Under the pieces are notes generated by a model. It was not told the DNA's origin, ran no database searches, and saw only the letters and a program-made list of their open reading frames with translations. From Streptomyces sp. MMG1533 (GTDB taxonomy: Bacteria > Actinomycetota > Actinomycetes > Streptomycetales > Streptomycetaceae), in NCBI RefSeq assembly GCF_001279775.1, contig NZ_LGDG01000242.1:1-64000 (forward strand): 64,000 bases of DNA, in the 5' to 3' direction. The stretch's first letter is position 1, and every line of letters begins with the position of its first letter. Below are positions 18,691 through 31,773 of the stretch, piece after piece. Both the position numbers and the translations under genes were made by a program.

Positions 18691-18915
18691 GGGGTAGGGC
18701 CGGGATAAGGGCGCTACAGAGATGCTGCTATCGTCCGGTGCCAACTGCGGCATCGCGGGCGCGGGCATCTGAGCTGACGCCTGCTCAATCGCGAGGCGAG
18801 ATGCCCCCCAGCCGCCCCCACATCCGAAACACCAGTCCCGTGCCGAACCGCGGCTGCGCGCCGCGCCGACACAACGAGGTTGCCGTACCTATGCGCCACG
18901 CTGAAGGAGCCCGCG

Positions 18916-19740
18916 GTGAGTGCTGACCCGACGCAGACGCTCGCCTTCGAGACCGACTGCCACTTGTTCGACGGTTGTGGCTTCCCGGCTCCGGGCCTGC
19001 ACTCGTTCCTGTTCGAGCCGCTCTTGGGCGACGCCGACGGCAACGGCCTCTACTTCAACAAGCCGATGCTGCTGGCGCTTTTGGGCTCCATCATCATCGT
19101 GGGCTTCTTCTGGGCCGCGTTCGCCAGGCCGAAGTTGATCCCCGGCAAGCTCCAGATGGTCGCCGAGGCCGGCTACGACTTCGTACGTCGCGGCGTCGTC
19201 TACGAGACGATCGGCAAGAAGGAAGGCGAGAAGTACGTCCCGCTCGCCGTCTCGCTGTTCTTCTTCATCTGGATGATGAACCTCTGGTCGATCGTCCCGG
19301 TCGCCGCCTTCCCGGTGACGTCGATCATCGCCTACCCGATGGTCCTGGCGGCGATCGTCTACATCACCTGGGTCTCGCTGACCTTCAAGCGGCACGGCTT
19401 CGTGGGCGCCTTCAAGAACTTCACCGGCTACGACAAGTCGCTCGGCCCGGTGCTCCCGCTGGCCATGACCATCGAGTTCTTCTCGAACCTGCTGGTCCGC
19501 CCCTTCACGCACGCGGTGCGACTGTTCGCGAACATGTTCGCCGGCCACACCCTGCTGCTGCTCTTCACGATCGCCAGCTGGTACATGCTGAACGGCATCG
19601 GCATCGCCTACTCCGCCGTCTCGTTCGTGATGGTCATCGTGATGACTGCCTTCGAGCTCTTCATCCAGGCTGTTCAGGCGTACGTCTTCGTCCTCCTGAC
19701 CTGCACCTTCATCCAGGGCGCGCTCGCCGAGCACCACTGA
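18916..19740 (+). CDS. atpB: ATP synthase Fo subunit a
   Basis: 274 aa. Membrane subunit forming the two proton half-channels. The essential Arg of helix 4 lies in NLLVRPFTHAVRLFANMFAGHTLLLL; FELFIQAVQAYVFVLLTCTFI is the last helix pair. I chose GTG 18916, with AAGGAG 7 bases before it, over the TTG at 18880. Confidence 0.96.
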   Translation: MSADPTQTLAFETDCHLFDGCGFPAPGLHSFLFEPLLGDADGNGLYFNKPMLLALLGSIIIVGFFWAAFARPKLIPGKLQMVAEAGYDFVRRGVVYETIGKKEGEKYVPLAVSLFFFIWMMNLWSIVPVAAFPVTSIIAYPMVLAAIVYITWVSLTFKRHGFVGAFKNFTGYDKSLGPVLPLAMTIEFFSNLLVRPFTHAVRLFANMFAGHTLLLLFTIASWYMLNGIGIAYSAVSFVMVIVMTAFELFIQAVQAYVFVLLTCTFIQGALAEHH

Positions 19741-19799
19741 GCACCGCCGCTTTCGAACACCCCAGAGTCGTCCGGTGGCCAACCCCCACCGGTCCGTAA

Positions 19800-20042
<243 letters not shown>

Positions 20043-20085
20043 GACGAACCCCCACGACCAGCCGTATTAGACGAAAGGCACTGAT

Positions 20086-20643
20086 GTGAACCCCCTGGTT
20101 CAGCTGGCGGCCGAGGCGGAGAAGGAGAACCCCCTCATTCCGCCGTGGCCGGAGCTCGTCATCGGCCTGATCGCCTTCGTCATCGTCTTCGGCTTCCTCG
20201 CCAAGAAGCTCCTCCCGACCATCAACAAGGTTCTGGAAGAGCGTCGCGAGGCCATCGAGGGCGGTATCGAGAAGGCCGAGGCCGCACAGACCGAGGCCCA
20301 GAGCGTCCTTGAGCAGTACAAGGCCCAGCTCGCCGAGGCCCGCCACGAGGCCGCGCGGCTGCGCCAGGAGGCGCAGGAGCAGGGTGCCGCGCTCATCGCC
20401 GAGATGCGTGCGGAAGGCCAGCGGCAGCGCGAGGAGATCGTCGCCGCGGGTCACTCCCAGCTCGAAGCCGACCGCAAGGCCGCCGCGTCCGCGCTGCGCC
20501 AGGACGTCGGCACGCTCGCGACCGAACTGGCCGGCAAGCTCGTCGGCGAGTCCCTCGAGGACCACGCCCGGCAGAGCCGTGTCATCGACCGCTTCCTCGA
20601 CGGGCTCGATGACGCAGCTTCGAAGGCCGAGGCCACGCGATGA
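20086..20643 (+). CDS. atpF: ATP synthase Fo subunit b
   Basis: 185 aa. One membrane helix (about 24-44) then a long charged coiled coil that forms the peripheral stalk. GTG start, GAAAGG upstream. Its TGA overlaps the atpH ATG (ATGA). Confidence 0.96.
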   Translation: MNPLVQLAAEAEKENPLIPPWPELVIGLIAFVIVFGFLAKKLLPTINKVLEERREAIEGGIEKAEAAQTEAQSVLEQYKAQLAEARHEAARLRQEAQEQGAALIAEMRAEGQRQREEIVAAGHSQLEADRKAAASALRQDVGTLATELAGKLVGESLEDHARQSRVIDRFLDGLDDAASKAEATR

Positions 20644-21455
20644 ACGGAGCGAGCCGCGAGGCCCTGGCAGCCGCACGCGAGCGTCTCGACGCGCTGACGG
20701 ACTCCACGTCCGTGGACGCCGGCTCGCTCGCCGACGAGCTGGCCGCCGTCACCGCGCTGCTCGACCGCGAGGTGTCGCTGCGTCGGGTCCTGACCGACCC
20801 GGCGCAGTCCGGCGAGGCCAAGGCCGAACTGGCCCAGCGCCTGCTCGGCTCCCAGGTCAGCGGCTCGGCCGTCGACCTGGTGTCCGGTCTGGTGCGTTCC
20901 CGCTGGTCGCAGTCGCGCGACCTGGTGGACGCGCTGGAGCAGCTGGCCGCCCTGGCCGACCTGACCGCCGCGCAGCAGGCGGGCACGCTCGACAGCGTCG
21001 AGGACGAGCTGTTCCGGTTCGGCCGGATCGTCACCTCGAGCACCGAGCTGCGTGCCGCGCTGACCGACCACAAGGCCCCGGCCTCGGCCAAGGGCGAGCT
21101 GCTCGGCAGCCTGCTCGGCAGCCGGACCGCCGCGACCACCGAGCGTCTGGTGACGCGCCTTGTGACCGTGCCGCGGGGACGTAGCCTGGAGGCGGGACTG
21201 GAGTCCCTGTCCAAGCTCGCCGCCGAGCGCCGGGACCGCATGGTGGCCGTCGTCACCTCGGCGGTACCGCTGAGCGACCCGCAGAAGCAGCGCCTGGGTG
21301 CCGCCCTCGCGAAGCTCTACGGCCGCAGGATGCACCTCAACCTCGACGTGGACCCCGAGGTCCTCGGCGGGATCCGGGTGCAGGTCGGTGACGAGGTCAT
21401 CAACGGCTCCATCGCGGACCGTATCGAGGACGTCGGCCGCCGCATGGCGAGCTAG
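20640..21455 (+). CDS. atpH: ATP synthase F1 subunit delta
   Basis: 271 aa, about 90 longer than E. coli delta, as is usual in Actinobacteria, where a duplicated b-like/extra helical segment precedes the OSCP domain. The C-terminal NLDVDPEVLGGIRVQVGDEVI is the conserved OSCP end. Translationally coupled to atpF by a 4-base overlap. Confidence 0.95.
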   Translation: MNGASREALAAARERLDALTDSTSVDAGSLADELAAVTALLDREVSLRRVLTDPAQSGEAKAELAQRLLGSQVSGSAVDLVSGLVRSRWSQSRDLVDALEQLAALADLTAAQQAGTLDSVEDELFRFGRIVTSSTELRAALTDHKAPASAKGELLGSLLGSRTAATTERLVTRLVTVPRGRSLEAGLESLSKLAAERRDRMVAVVTSAVPLSDPQKQRLGAALAKLYGRRMHLNLDVDPEVLGGIRVQVGDEVINGSIADRIEDVGRRMAS

Positions 21456-21490
21456 CAGCAACTTCATAAAGCAGAGCAGTACGTGTACCT

Positions 21491-21542
21491 ACGGCCCGGT
21501 TGGGCCGTGCAGAGGATTCCTGGGGGTCGCCCCCAGACCCCC
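21491..21542 (+). repeat. Two consecutive hairpins in the atpH-atpA spacer
   Basis: ACGGCCC/GGGCCGT with loop GGTT (21491-21508), then CTGGGGG/CCCCCAG with loop TCG (21520-21536), followed by ACCCCCA. The second has the same core (GGGGG, loop, CCCCCAGACCCCC) as the element at 55397-55422, so it is probably a dispersed intergenic repeat inserted within the operon. Confidence 0.7.
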
Positions 21543-21584
21543 AAGTTGAAACTTCGGGCCCAACAAGGAGAGCAGGGAACCCAG

Positions 21585-23174
21585 ATGGCGGAGCTCACGA
21601 TCCGGCCGGAGGAGATCCGGGACGCACTGGAGAACTTCGTCCAGTCGTACAAGCCGGACGCGGCCTCGCGCGAGGAGGTCGGTACGGTCACCCTTGCCGG
21701 CGACGGCATCGCGAAGGTCGAGGGACTGCCCTCGGCCATGGCCAACGAACTGCTGAAGTTCGAGGACGGAACCCTCGGCCTCGCGCTCAACCTGGAAGAG
21801 CGCGAGATCGGCTGCGTCGTCCTCGGTGAGTTCAGCGGCATCGAGGAGGGTCAGCCGGTCACCCGTACCGGCGAGGTCCTGTCGGTCGCCGTGGGCGAGG
21901 GCTACCTCGGCCGCGTGGTCGACCCGCTCGGCAACCCGATCGACGGCCTCGGCGAGATCGAGACGTCCGGCCGCCGCGCCCTCGAGCTGCAGGCCCCGGG
22001 CGTCATGGCCCGTAAGTCGGTGCACGAGCCCATGGAGACCGGCTACAAGGCCGTCGACGCGATGACCCCGGTCGGCCGTGGCCAGCGTCAGCTGATCATC
22101 GGTGACCGCCAGACCGGCAAGACCGCCCTGGCTGTCGACACGATCATCAACCAGCGTGACAACTGGCGCTCCGGCGACCCGAAGAAGCAGGTCCGCTGCG
22201 TCTACGTCGCCATCGGCCAGAAGGGTTCGACCATCGCCTCCGTGCGTGGCGCCCTCGACGAGGCCGGCGCGCTGGAGTACACGACCATCGTCGCCGCCCC
22301 GGCGTCCGACCCGGCCGGCTTCAAGTACCTGGCGCCGTACACCGGTTCGGCCATCGGTCAGCAGTGGATGTACGAGGGCAAGCACGTCCTCATCATCTTC
22401 GACGACCTCTCGAAGCAGGCCGACGCCTACCGCGCCGTGTCGCTGCTGCTGCGCCGTCCGCCGGGCCGCGAGGCCTACCCGGGCGACGTCTTCTACCTGC
22501 ACTCCCGTCTGCTGGAGCGCTGCGCGAAGCTCTCCGACGACCTGGGCGCCGGCTCGATGACCGGTCTGCCGATCGTCGAGACCAAGGCCAACGACGTGTC
22601 GGCGTTCATCCCGACCAACGTCATCTCCATCACCGACGGCCAGTGCTTCCTGGAGTCGGACCTGTTCAACGCCGGTCAGCGCCCCGCGCTGAACGTCGGT
22701 ATCTCCGTCTCCCGAGTCGGTGGTTCCGCGCAGCACAAGGCGATGAAGCAGGTCTCCGGCCGGCTCCGCCTCGACCTCGCCCAGTACCGTGAGCTGGAGG
22801 CGTTCGCCGCCTTCGGTTCCGACCTGGACGCCGCGTCGAAGTCGCAGCTGGAGCGGGGCCAGCGGCTGGTCGAGCTGCTCAAGCAGCCTCAGTACCAGCC
22901 GATGCCGACCGAGGATCAGGTCGTCTCCGTGTGGGCCGGTACCACCGGCAGGATGGACGACGTACCGGTCGCCGACGTCCGCCGCTTCGAGAAGGAGCTC
23001 CTGGAGTACCTGCACCGCAAGGAGCAGGGCCTCATGACCTCCATCAAGGAGGGCGGCAAGATGTCGGACGACACCCTCACCGCCATCGCGGACGCCATCG
23101 CCGAGTTCAAGAAGCAGTTCGAGACCTCGGACGGCAAGCTCCTCGGTGAGGACGCCCCGGCCGCGGCCAAGTGA
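21585..23174 (+). CDS. atpA: ATP synthase F1 subunit alpha
   Basis: 529 aa. Non-catalytic nucleotide-binding subunit. Walker A GDRQTGKT at 173-180, [15 protein letters not shown], the alpha signature [17 protein letters not shown] with the arginine finger. ATG 21585, [16 protein letters not shown] and CAGGGA lie upstream. The upstream in-frame extension covers the hairpin repeat and is rejected. Confidence 0.97.
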   Translation: MAELTIRPEEIRDALENFVQSYKPDAASREEVGTVTLAGDGIAKVEGLPSAMANELLKFEDGTLGLALNLEEREIGCVVLGEFSGIEEGQPVTRTGEVLSVAVGEGYLGRVVDPLGNPIDGLGEIETSGRRALELQAPGVMARKSVHEPMETGYKAVDAMTPVGRGQRQLIIGDRQTGKTALAVDTIINQRDNWRSGDPKKQVRCVYVAIGQKGSTIASVRGALDEAGALEYTTIVAAPASDPAGFKYLAPYTGSAIGQQWMYEGKHVLIIFDDLSKQADAYRAVSLLLRRPPGREAYPGDVFYLHSRLLERCAKLSDDLGAGSMTGLPIVETKANDVSAFIPTNVISITDGQCFLESDLFNAGQRPALNVGISVSRVGGSAQHKAMKQVSGRLRLDLAQYRELEAFAAFGSDLDAASKSQLERGQRLVELLKQPQYQPMPTEDQVVSVWAGTTGRMDDVPVADVRRFEKELLEYLHRKEQGLMTSIKEGGKMSDDTLTAIADAIAEFKKQFETSDGKLLGEDAPAAAK

Positions 23175-23195
23175 CGTAAGGAAGGGACCTGACTC

Positions 23196-25549
<2,354 letters not shown>

Positions 25550-25563
25550 GCCTCGTGCTCGTA

Positions 25564-25590
25564 GAGGGGGCGGGTGCGTCCCGCCCCCTC
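25564..25590 (+). terminator. Terminator-like hairpin between atpD and atpC
   Basis: GAGGGGGCGGG / CCCGCCCCCTC, 11 bp perfect with a TGCGT loop, followed by TTCC. It lies inside the operon, so probably a partial terminator or an RNA-stabilising 3' end that lowers epsilon relative to beta. Confidence 0.65.
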
Positions 25591-25657
25591 TTCCACGCCC
25601 ACTAGACTTGTAACCAACACCCGGCAGACCCGCCGGGTGGTGACCCGAGGAGCCACC

Positions 25658-26032
25658 TTGGCTGCTGAGCTGCACGTCGCGCTGGTCGCGGCCGACCGAG
25701 AGGTCTGGTCCGGCGAGGCCACCCTGGTCGTCGCGCGCACCACGTCCGGCGACATCGGCGTCATGCCCGGTCACCAGCCGCTGCTCGGTGTGCTGGAGTC
25801 GGGCCCGGTGACCATCCGTACGAGTGACGGTGGAACGGTCGTCGCCGCGGTGCACGGCGGTTTCATCTCGTTCGCCGACAACAAGCTGTCGCTGCTGGCC
25901 GAGATCGCCGAGCTCTCGGACGAGATCGACGTCCAGCGCGCGGAGCGGGAGCTCGAGCGCGCGAAGGCGGAGGGCGACGCCTCCGCCGAGCGTCGCGCGG
26001 ACGTACGACTGCGTGCGGCGGCGGCGCGCTGA
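25658..26032 (+). CDS. atpC: ATP synthase F1 subunit epsilon
   Basis: 124 aa. Beta-sandwich (ELHVALVAADREVWSGEATLV, GDIGVMPGHQPLLGVL) and a short C-terminal helical tail (about 90-124), the part that can inhibit ATP hydrolysis. TTG start, with GAGGAG 7 bases upstream; upstream in-frame codons run through the hairpin and are rejected. Confidence 0.95.
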   Translation: MAAELHVALVAADREVWSGEATLVVARTTSGDIGVMPGHQPLLGVLESGPVTIRTSDGGTVVAAVHGGFISFADNKLSLLAEIAELSDEIDVQRAERELERAKAEGDASAERRADVRLRAAAAR

Positions 26033-26057
26033 CCCCAGCGCGGATGCGATGACGTCA

Positions 26058-26124
26058 CTCAGCCGCGGCCGGCACCGGAGCAATCCGGAGCCGACCGCGG
26101 CTGAGGCAGATATGGATGTTTTTT
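26058..26124 (+). terminator. Terminator of the ATP synthase operon
   Basis: CTCAGCCGCGG (26058-26068) pairs with CCGCGGCTGAG (26095-26105); between them CGGC-A-CCGG pairs with CCGG-A-GCCG around AGCAAT, giving a long two-part stem. A T-run (26119-26124) follows. Confidence 0.75.
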
Positions 26125-26174
26125 CCGTTCCGTTACCTATTTCGGGTACCTAGGAGACGAGGAGGTCGGTGTCG

Positions 26175-26621
26175 ATGGTCCTCGCTCTGACTGTGTGCGG
26201 AATCGTCGTGGCCCTGGTGGTACTGGGGCTTTTCGTCTTCGGCCTGCGCCGCAGACTCATCCAGCGCTCCGGCGGGACGTTCGACTGTTCGCTGCGCTGG
26301 GACGTCTCCGAGAAACCGGACACCAGTGGCAAGGGCTGGAGCTACGGCGTCGCCCGCTACAACGGCGACCGTGTCGAGTGGTACCGCGTCTTCTCCTACG
26401 CCTACCGCCCGCGCCGCGTCCTGGAGCGCTCGTCGATCGAGGTGGCCGGCCGCCGTCTGCCCGAGGGCGAGGAGGAGCTGGCGCTGCTCTCCGACGCGAT
26501 CATCCTCACCTGTCTGCACCGGGGCACGCGCCTCGAACTCGCCATGAGCGAAGACGCGCTGACCGGTTTCCTCGCGTGGCTGGAGGCAGCCCCACCCGGA
26601 CAGCGCGTCAACGTGGCCTGA
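26175..26621 (+). CDS. DUF2550 membrane-anchored protein
   Basis: 148 aa. One N-terminal membrane helix (about 2-22), RRR stop-transfer, then a soluble PH-like domain (SYGVARYNGDRVEWYRVFSYAYRPRR). The family is found in Actinobacteria next to the atp operon; function unknown. ATG 26175 has AGGAGG at good spacing; GTG 26169 is the alternative. Ends 14 bases from the convergent chiC stop. Confidence 0.85.
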   Translation: MVLALTVCGIVVALVVLGLFVFGLRRRLIQRSGGTFDCSLRWDVSEKPDTSGKGWSYGVARYNGDRVEWYRVFSYAYRPRRVLERSSIEVAGRRLPEGEEELALLSDAIILTCLHRGTRLELAMSEDALTGFLAWLEAAPPGQRVNVA

Positions 26622-26635
26622 CGGGCCTGACGGGT

Positions 26636-28465
<1,830 letters not shown>

Positions 28466-28509
28466 GCTGCGCCTCCTCTTGTCATTTTGCGCCTCCGGCG
28501 CGCTGCAGC

Positions 28510-28573
28510 CGGTGTCGAGAGCACGACCGTGCTCAGCCCTTCGGGCCTCCGCGCGCTCGCACTCTCGACACCG
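28510..28573 (-). other. Structured leader of chiC mRNA
   Basis: CGGTGTCGAGAG (28510-28521) pairs with CTCTCGACACCG (28562-28573), 12 bp perfect. Inside it GCAC/GTGC and GCCC/GGGC make smaller hairpins, so a branched RNA of 64 bases sits 45 bases before the chiC ATG. It may be a dispersed Streptomyces repeat or a regulatory leader. Confidence 0.55.
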
Positions 28574-28634
28574 TCGCGCGCCTTTGGCGGGGGAATTGGG
28601 GGCGCGACTGAGCCTTCGCACCCACGGTGCCGAG

Positions 28635-28676
28635 AGAATAGAAAGGTCTGGACCATCGGTCAATAGGTCTGGACCA
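28635..28676 (-). promoter_or_regulatory. chiC promoter with paired 12-bp chitinase direct repeats
   Basis: On the minus strand TTGACC (28658-28663) and TATTCT (28635-28640) are 17 bases apart. Two identical TGGTCCAGACCT repeats (28665-28676 and 28644-28655) flank and overlap the -35/spacer, the arrangement known from Streptomyces chitinase promoters, where these repeats mediate chitin induction and glucose repression and resemble DasR boxes. The start site would be near 28628. Confidence 0.8.
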
Positions 28677-28691
28677 GTAGGCCTACTGGTC
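28672..28691. promoter_or_regulatory. 20-bp perfect palindrome between chiR and chiC
   Basis: GACCAGTAGGCCTACTGGTC lies 2 bases beyond the chiR stop and overlaps the distal chitinase repeat by 5 bases. It may be a regulator site (its ends are CTGGTC/GACCAG half-sites) or a cruciform. Confidence 0.5.
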
Positions 28692-28693
28692 GG

Positions 28694-29344
28694 TCAGATC
28701 CCCAACTCCAGTGCCAGTACGGCCGCTTGGACCCGGCTGCGCAGCTCCAGCTTCCCCAGCAGCCTGCTGACGTGCGTCTTCACCGTCGCCTCGGCCATGT
28801 CGAGGCGGGTCGCGATGCCGGCGTTGGACAGACCCTCGCCGAGACAGGACAGCACCTCGCGTTCGCGGCGGGTGAGGGCGTCGAGGACCGCCGGATCGGT
28901 GCCCGGTTCCCGTACGGGCTTCGCCGCGAACTCGGCGATCAGGCGCCGGGTGACGGCCGGTGCGATCAGGCCCTCGCCTCGGGCCACCGTGCGGACGGCT
29001 TCGAGGAGGTCCTTCGCCTCCGTGTTCTTCAGCAGGAACCCGGCGGCCCCCGCCCGCAGCGCCCCGAACACGTACTCGTCGAGGTCGAAGGTGGTGAGCA
29101 CGAGCACGTCCGCCAGGCCCTCGGCGACGACCTGCCCCGTCGCCGACACCCCGTCCAGGCGCGGCATCTGAATGTCCATCAGCACGAGGTCGGGCCGCAG
29201 CTCGCGGGCCAGCGCCACCGCCTGCTCGCCGTCCGCCGCCTCGCCGACCACCTCGATGTCGGGGGCGCTGCGCAGGATGAGGACCAGTCCGGCACGGACG
29301 GCCGACTGGTCCTCGGCGACAAGGACCCGGACGGGTCGGCTCAT
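28694..29344 (-). CDS. chiR: Response regulator, NarL/FixJ type, chitinase regulator
   Basis: 216 aa. Receiver domain with acidic pocket VAEDQ, phospho-acceptor D57 in VLMDIQMPRLDG, Thr and K in TTFDLDEY and LLKNTEAKDLL; C-terminal LuxR HTH (LTRREREVLSCLGEGLSNAGIA, EATVKTHVSRLLGKL). Overlaps the chiS stop by 4 bases. Placed before the chiC promoter on the same strand, as in S. coelicolor, where ChiS/ChiR are needed for chiC expression. Confidence 0.92.
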   Translation of the reverse strand: MSRPVRVLVAEDQSAVRAGLVLILRSAPDIEVVGEAADGEQAVALARELRPDLVLMDIQMPRLDGVSATGQVVAEGLADVLVLTTFDLDEYVFGALRAGAAGFLLKNTEAKDLLEAVRTVARGEGLIAPAVTRRLIAEFAAKPVREPGTDPAVLDALTRREREVLSCLGEGLSNAGIATRLDMAEATVKTHVSRLLGKLELRSRVQAAVLALELGI

Positions 29345-30498
29345 GCGGGATCTCCTTCGGTGAGGGGAAGCGTGGCGCGTACGGTCCAGGACCTGCCCTC
29401 GGGGCCGGCCTCGAACGTGCCGCCCAGCAGCGCCGTCCGCTCCCGCATGCCGACCAGTCCGGCGCCCGAACCGGGGGCGCGCGGCCCGTCCCGGTCGCCG
29501 TACGGGCTGCTGACCGCGACGGTGAGCGAGCCGTCCCGCTGGGCGAGCGCCACGGTGACGCGGCCGGGGCGGGCGTGCTTGAGGGCGTTGGTGAGGGACT
29601 CCTGCACGATGCGGTACGCGGCGAGCTCGACCGGCGTGGGCAGCGGGCCGTACTCGGTGTCGAGGATGACGTCGAGGCCGTTGGTGCGGGCGCCGTCGAC
29701 GAGGGAGCCGAGGCCGTCGAGGGTCGGGGCCGCGGCCGGTTCCAGGTCGCCGCTGCTGTCGCGCAGGATGCCGATGAGCCGCCGCATCTCGGCGAGTCCC
29801 TCGACGCTGTTCTCGCGGATGACGCCGAGGGCCTCCCGGGAGGTGGCGGGGTCCTCCAGGGAGAGCGCGGCCGTGGAGTGGATGGCGATCGCGGAGAGAT
29901 GGCCCGCGACCAGGTCGTGCAGCTCGCGGGCCATCCGGGCACGCTCGGCGACGACCGCCTGGGAGCGGTCCACCTCGGCGAGCAGCGCGGTCTGTTCGGC
30001 ACGCAGCCGGGCCGCCTCGGCGGCGTCGCGGTGGTAGCGGACGAGTGCGCCGGTGGCGGCCGGGGCGAAGGACACCACGCCGGTCACGAACCCGATCAGC
30101 AGCGCCTCCGGCTCCCGCCACCAGGCCACGAACCCGATGGTCATGGCCACGGTGACCAGGCCCGTGGTGACGGGCAGACGGCGGGCGGCGGACGGGCTGC
30201 CGTACAGGGCGGCCGCGTACATCAGGTCCGTGTACATCGTGACCGTGACGATGTTGCCGCGGGTGAACTGGTCGGCGATCACCATGACGGTCCCGATGCA
30301 GACCGCAAGCTGGGGCCTGGTCCGGCGCATCAGCTCCAGGACCGACATCACGGCGAGCGGCGCCAGCACCCACGCTCCGGGGAGGACCCGCCCGGGGTTG
30401 GAGTACAGACCGAGCGCCCAGACCAGCACACCGCAGAGCAGTCCGGTGACGGCGACGCACACGTCGAAGCGGTGCGGGCGGGGCAGTCGCAGGGCCAT
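29341..30498 (-). CDS. chiS: Sensor histidine kinase, NarL-partner type
   Basis: 385 aa. Five to six predicted membrane helices in the first 165 residues without a large extracellular domain, then a HisKA_3 dimerisation segment with H194 in ARELHDLVAGHLSAIAIHS and an HATPase domain (IVQESLTNALKHA, GAGLVGMRERTALLGG). ATG 30498 (MALRLPRPHRF) is chosen; a GGATGGAG lies very close to it, and longer in-frame starts up to 30615 exist, so the start is uncertain. Confidence 0.85.
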   Translation of the reverse strand: MALRLPRPHRFDVCVAVTGLLCGVLVWALGLYSNPGRVLPGAWVLAPLAVMSVLELMRRTRPQLAVCIGTVMVIADQFTRGNIVTVTMYTDLMYAAALYGSPSAARRLPVTTGLVTVAMTIGFVAWWREPEALLIGFVTGVVSFAPAATGALVRYHRDAAEAARLRAEQTALLAEVDRSQAVVAERARMARELHDLVAGHLSAIAIHSTAALSLEDPATSREALGVIRENSVEGLAEMRRLIGILRDSSGDLEPAAAPTLDGLGSLVDGARTNGLDVILDTEYGPLPTPVELAAYRIVQESLTNALKHARPGRVTVALAQRDGSLTVAVSSPYGDRDGPRAPGSGAGLVGMRERTALLGGTFEAGPEGRSWTVRATLPLTEGDPA

Positions 30499-30650
30499 GA
30501 CTCCATCCAACACGGGCCGCACGCCGGGCGCCTGATTCCCGGGAAGGGTCCGGAACTGCATCTTTCGATGTACCGCGACCTCGTCAACGCCGACGACGAT
30601 TCCCGTGGAGCGCACCGGGAGCCTGGAAGGGTGACCGAGAGGAGCGAACC

Positions 30651-31271
30651 GTGATCGTCGCGTTGATCATCGCCTGCGAGGTCGGCTTCTGGGTGCTGCT
30701 GGCGCTGGGCCTGGCCGTCCGCTACCTGCTGAAGTGGCGCCGGACGAGCGTGGTGCTGCTGCTGTGCGAGCCCGTACTGGAACTGGTCCTGTTCGTCGTG
30801 ACGGCGATCGACCTGAAGAACGGCGCCGAGCCGAGCTGGGAGCACGGCCTGGCGGCGCTCTACATCGGCTTCACCGTCGCCTACGGCCACTACACGATCC
30901 GGTGGCTCGACGGTCACGCCGCCCACCGCCTGGCCGGCGCCCCGCCCCCGGCGAAGCCGCCGCGCTACGGCCGCGCCCGTGCCCGGCACGAGGCCAAGCT
31001 GTGGCTTCGGGCGGTGTACGGGGGTGCGGTGGCCCTGGCCCTGCTCCAGCTCGCCGTCTGGTACGTCGGCGACTCGGGTGACGTCAGCTCGCTGCGCAGC
31101 TTCCAGTGGGTGGCGCTGCGCACGGTCGGCATCTACGGCCTGATCGCCCTCTCCTACACGATCTGGCCGAGGAGGCGGCCGCCCGGGTCAGCGCTCCCCG
31201 CCCGGGACCCAGAGCACGTCCCCGACGTCCTTGTTCGCCGCCCGGGCAAGGATGAAGAGCAGGTCCGATAG
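30651..31271 (+). CDS. Predicted integral membrane protein
   Basis: 206 aa, five or so membrane helices (3-23, 33-54, 65-83, 122-140, 153-170) with an Arg-rich loop around 105-115 (PRYGRARARHEAKLW). No family recognised. GTG start with GAGAGGA 6 bases upstream. Its last 28 codons overlap the convergent adenosyltransferase gene by 84 bases. Confidence 0.7.
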   Translation: MIVALIIACEVGFWVLLALGLAVRYLLKWRRTSVVLLLCEPVLELVLFVVTAIDLKNGAEPSWEHGLAALYIGFTVAYGHYTIRWLDGHAAHRLAGAPPPAKPPRYGRARARHEAKLWLRAVYGGAVALALLQLAVWYVGDSGDVSSLRSFQWVALRTVGIYGLIALSYTIWPRRRPPGSALPARDPEHVPDVLVRRPGKDEEQVR

Positions 31272-31760
31272 GCGGTTGAGGTAGGTCGCGGTGAGCGGGT
31301 TCATCACCTCGCCGTGCACCTCCATCGCCGCCCACGTGGACCGCTCGGCCCGGCGCACCACCGTGCAGGCCTGGTGGAGCAGGGCCGCGCCCGGGGTTCC
31401 CCCCGGGAGAATGAAGGAGCGGAGCTTCTCCAGCTGCTCGTTGAAGCGGTCGCAGTCCGCCTCCAGCTTGTCGATGTAGAACTGCTCGACCCTGAGGGGC
31501 GGGAACTCCGGGTTCTCCACCACCGGCGTCGACAGGTCCGCACCCACGTCGAACAGGTCGTTCTGGACGCGGATGAGGACCTTGACGATCTCCTCGTGGA
31601 GGTTGCCCAGCGCGATTGCCGTGCCGATCACCGCGTTCGCCTCGTTGGCGTCGGCGTACGCCGAGATCCGCAGATCGGTCTTGGCGACCCGGCTCATGTC
31701 ACCGAGGTTGGTGGTGCCCTTGTCGCCGGTCTTCGTGTAGATGCGCGTCAGATTGACCAT
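31188..31760 (-). CDS. Cob(I)alamin adenosyltransferase, PduO type
   Basis: 190 aa. Transfers the adenosyl group of ATP to cob(I)alamin, giving adenosylcobalamin. Signature TRIYTKTGDKGTT (ATP loop), YADANEANAVIG, then FILPGGTPGAALLHQACTVVRRAER and YLNRLSDLLFILAR. Adenosylcobalamin is the cofactor of the methylmalonyl/isobutyryl-CoA mutases implied by mce and meaB 20 kb away. Confidence 0.93.
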   Translation of the reverse strand: MVNLTRIYTKTGDKGTTNLGDMSRVAKTDLRISAYADANEANAVIGTAIALGNLHEEIVKVLIRVQNDLFDVGADLSTPVVENPEFPPLRVEQFYIDKLEADCDRFNEQLEKLRSFILPGGTPGAALLHQACTVVRRAERSTWAAMEVHGEVMNPLTATYLNRLSDLLFILARAANKDVGDVLWVPGGER

Positions 31761-31773
31761 GAGGCCAGCGTAA

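Noticed and set aside
31761..31773. Cobalamin riboswitch for the adenosyltransferase or meaB
   Set aside because: No B12-box-like conserved core in the sequence upstream of either gene; the gaps are too short.
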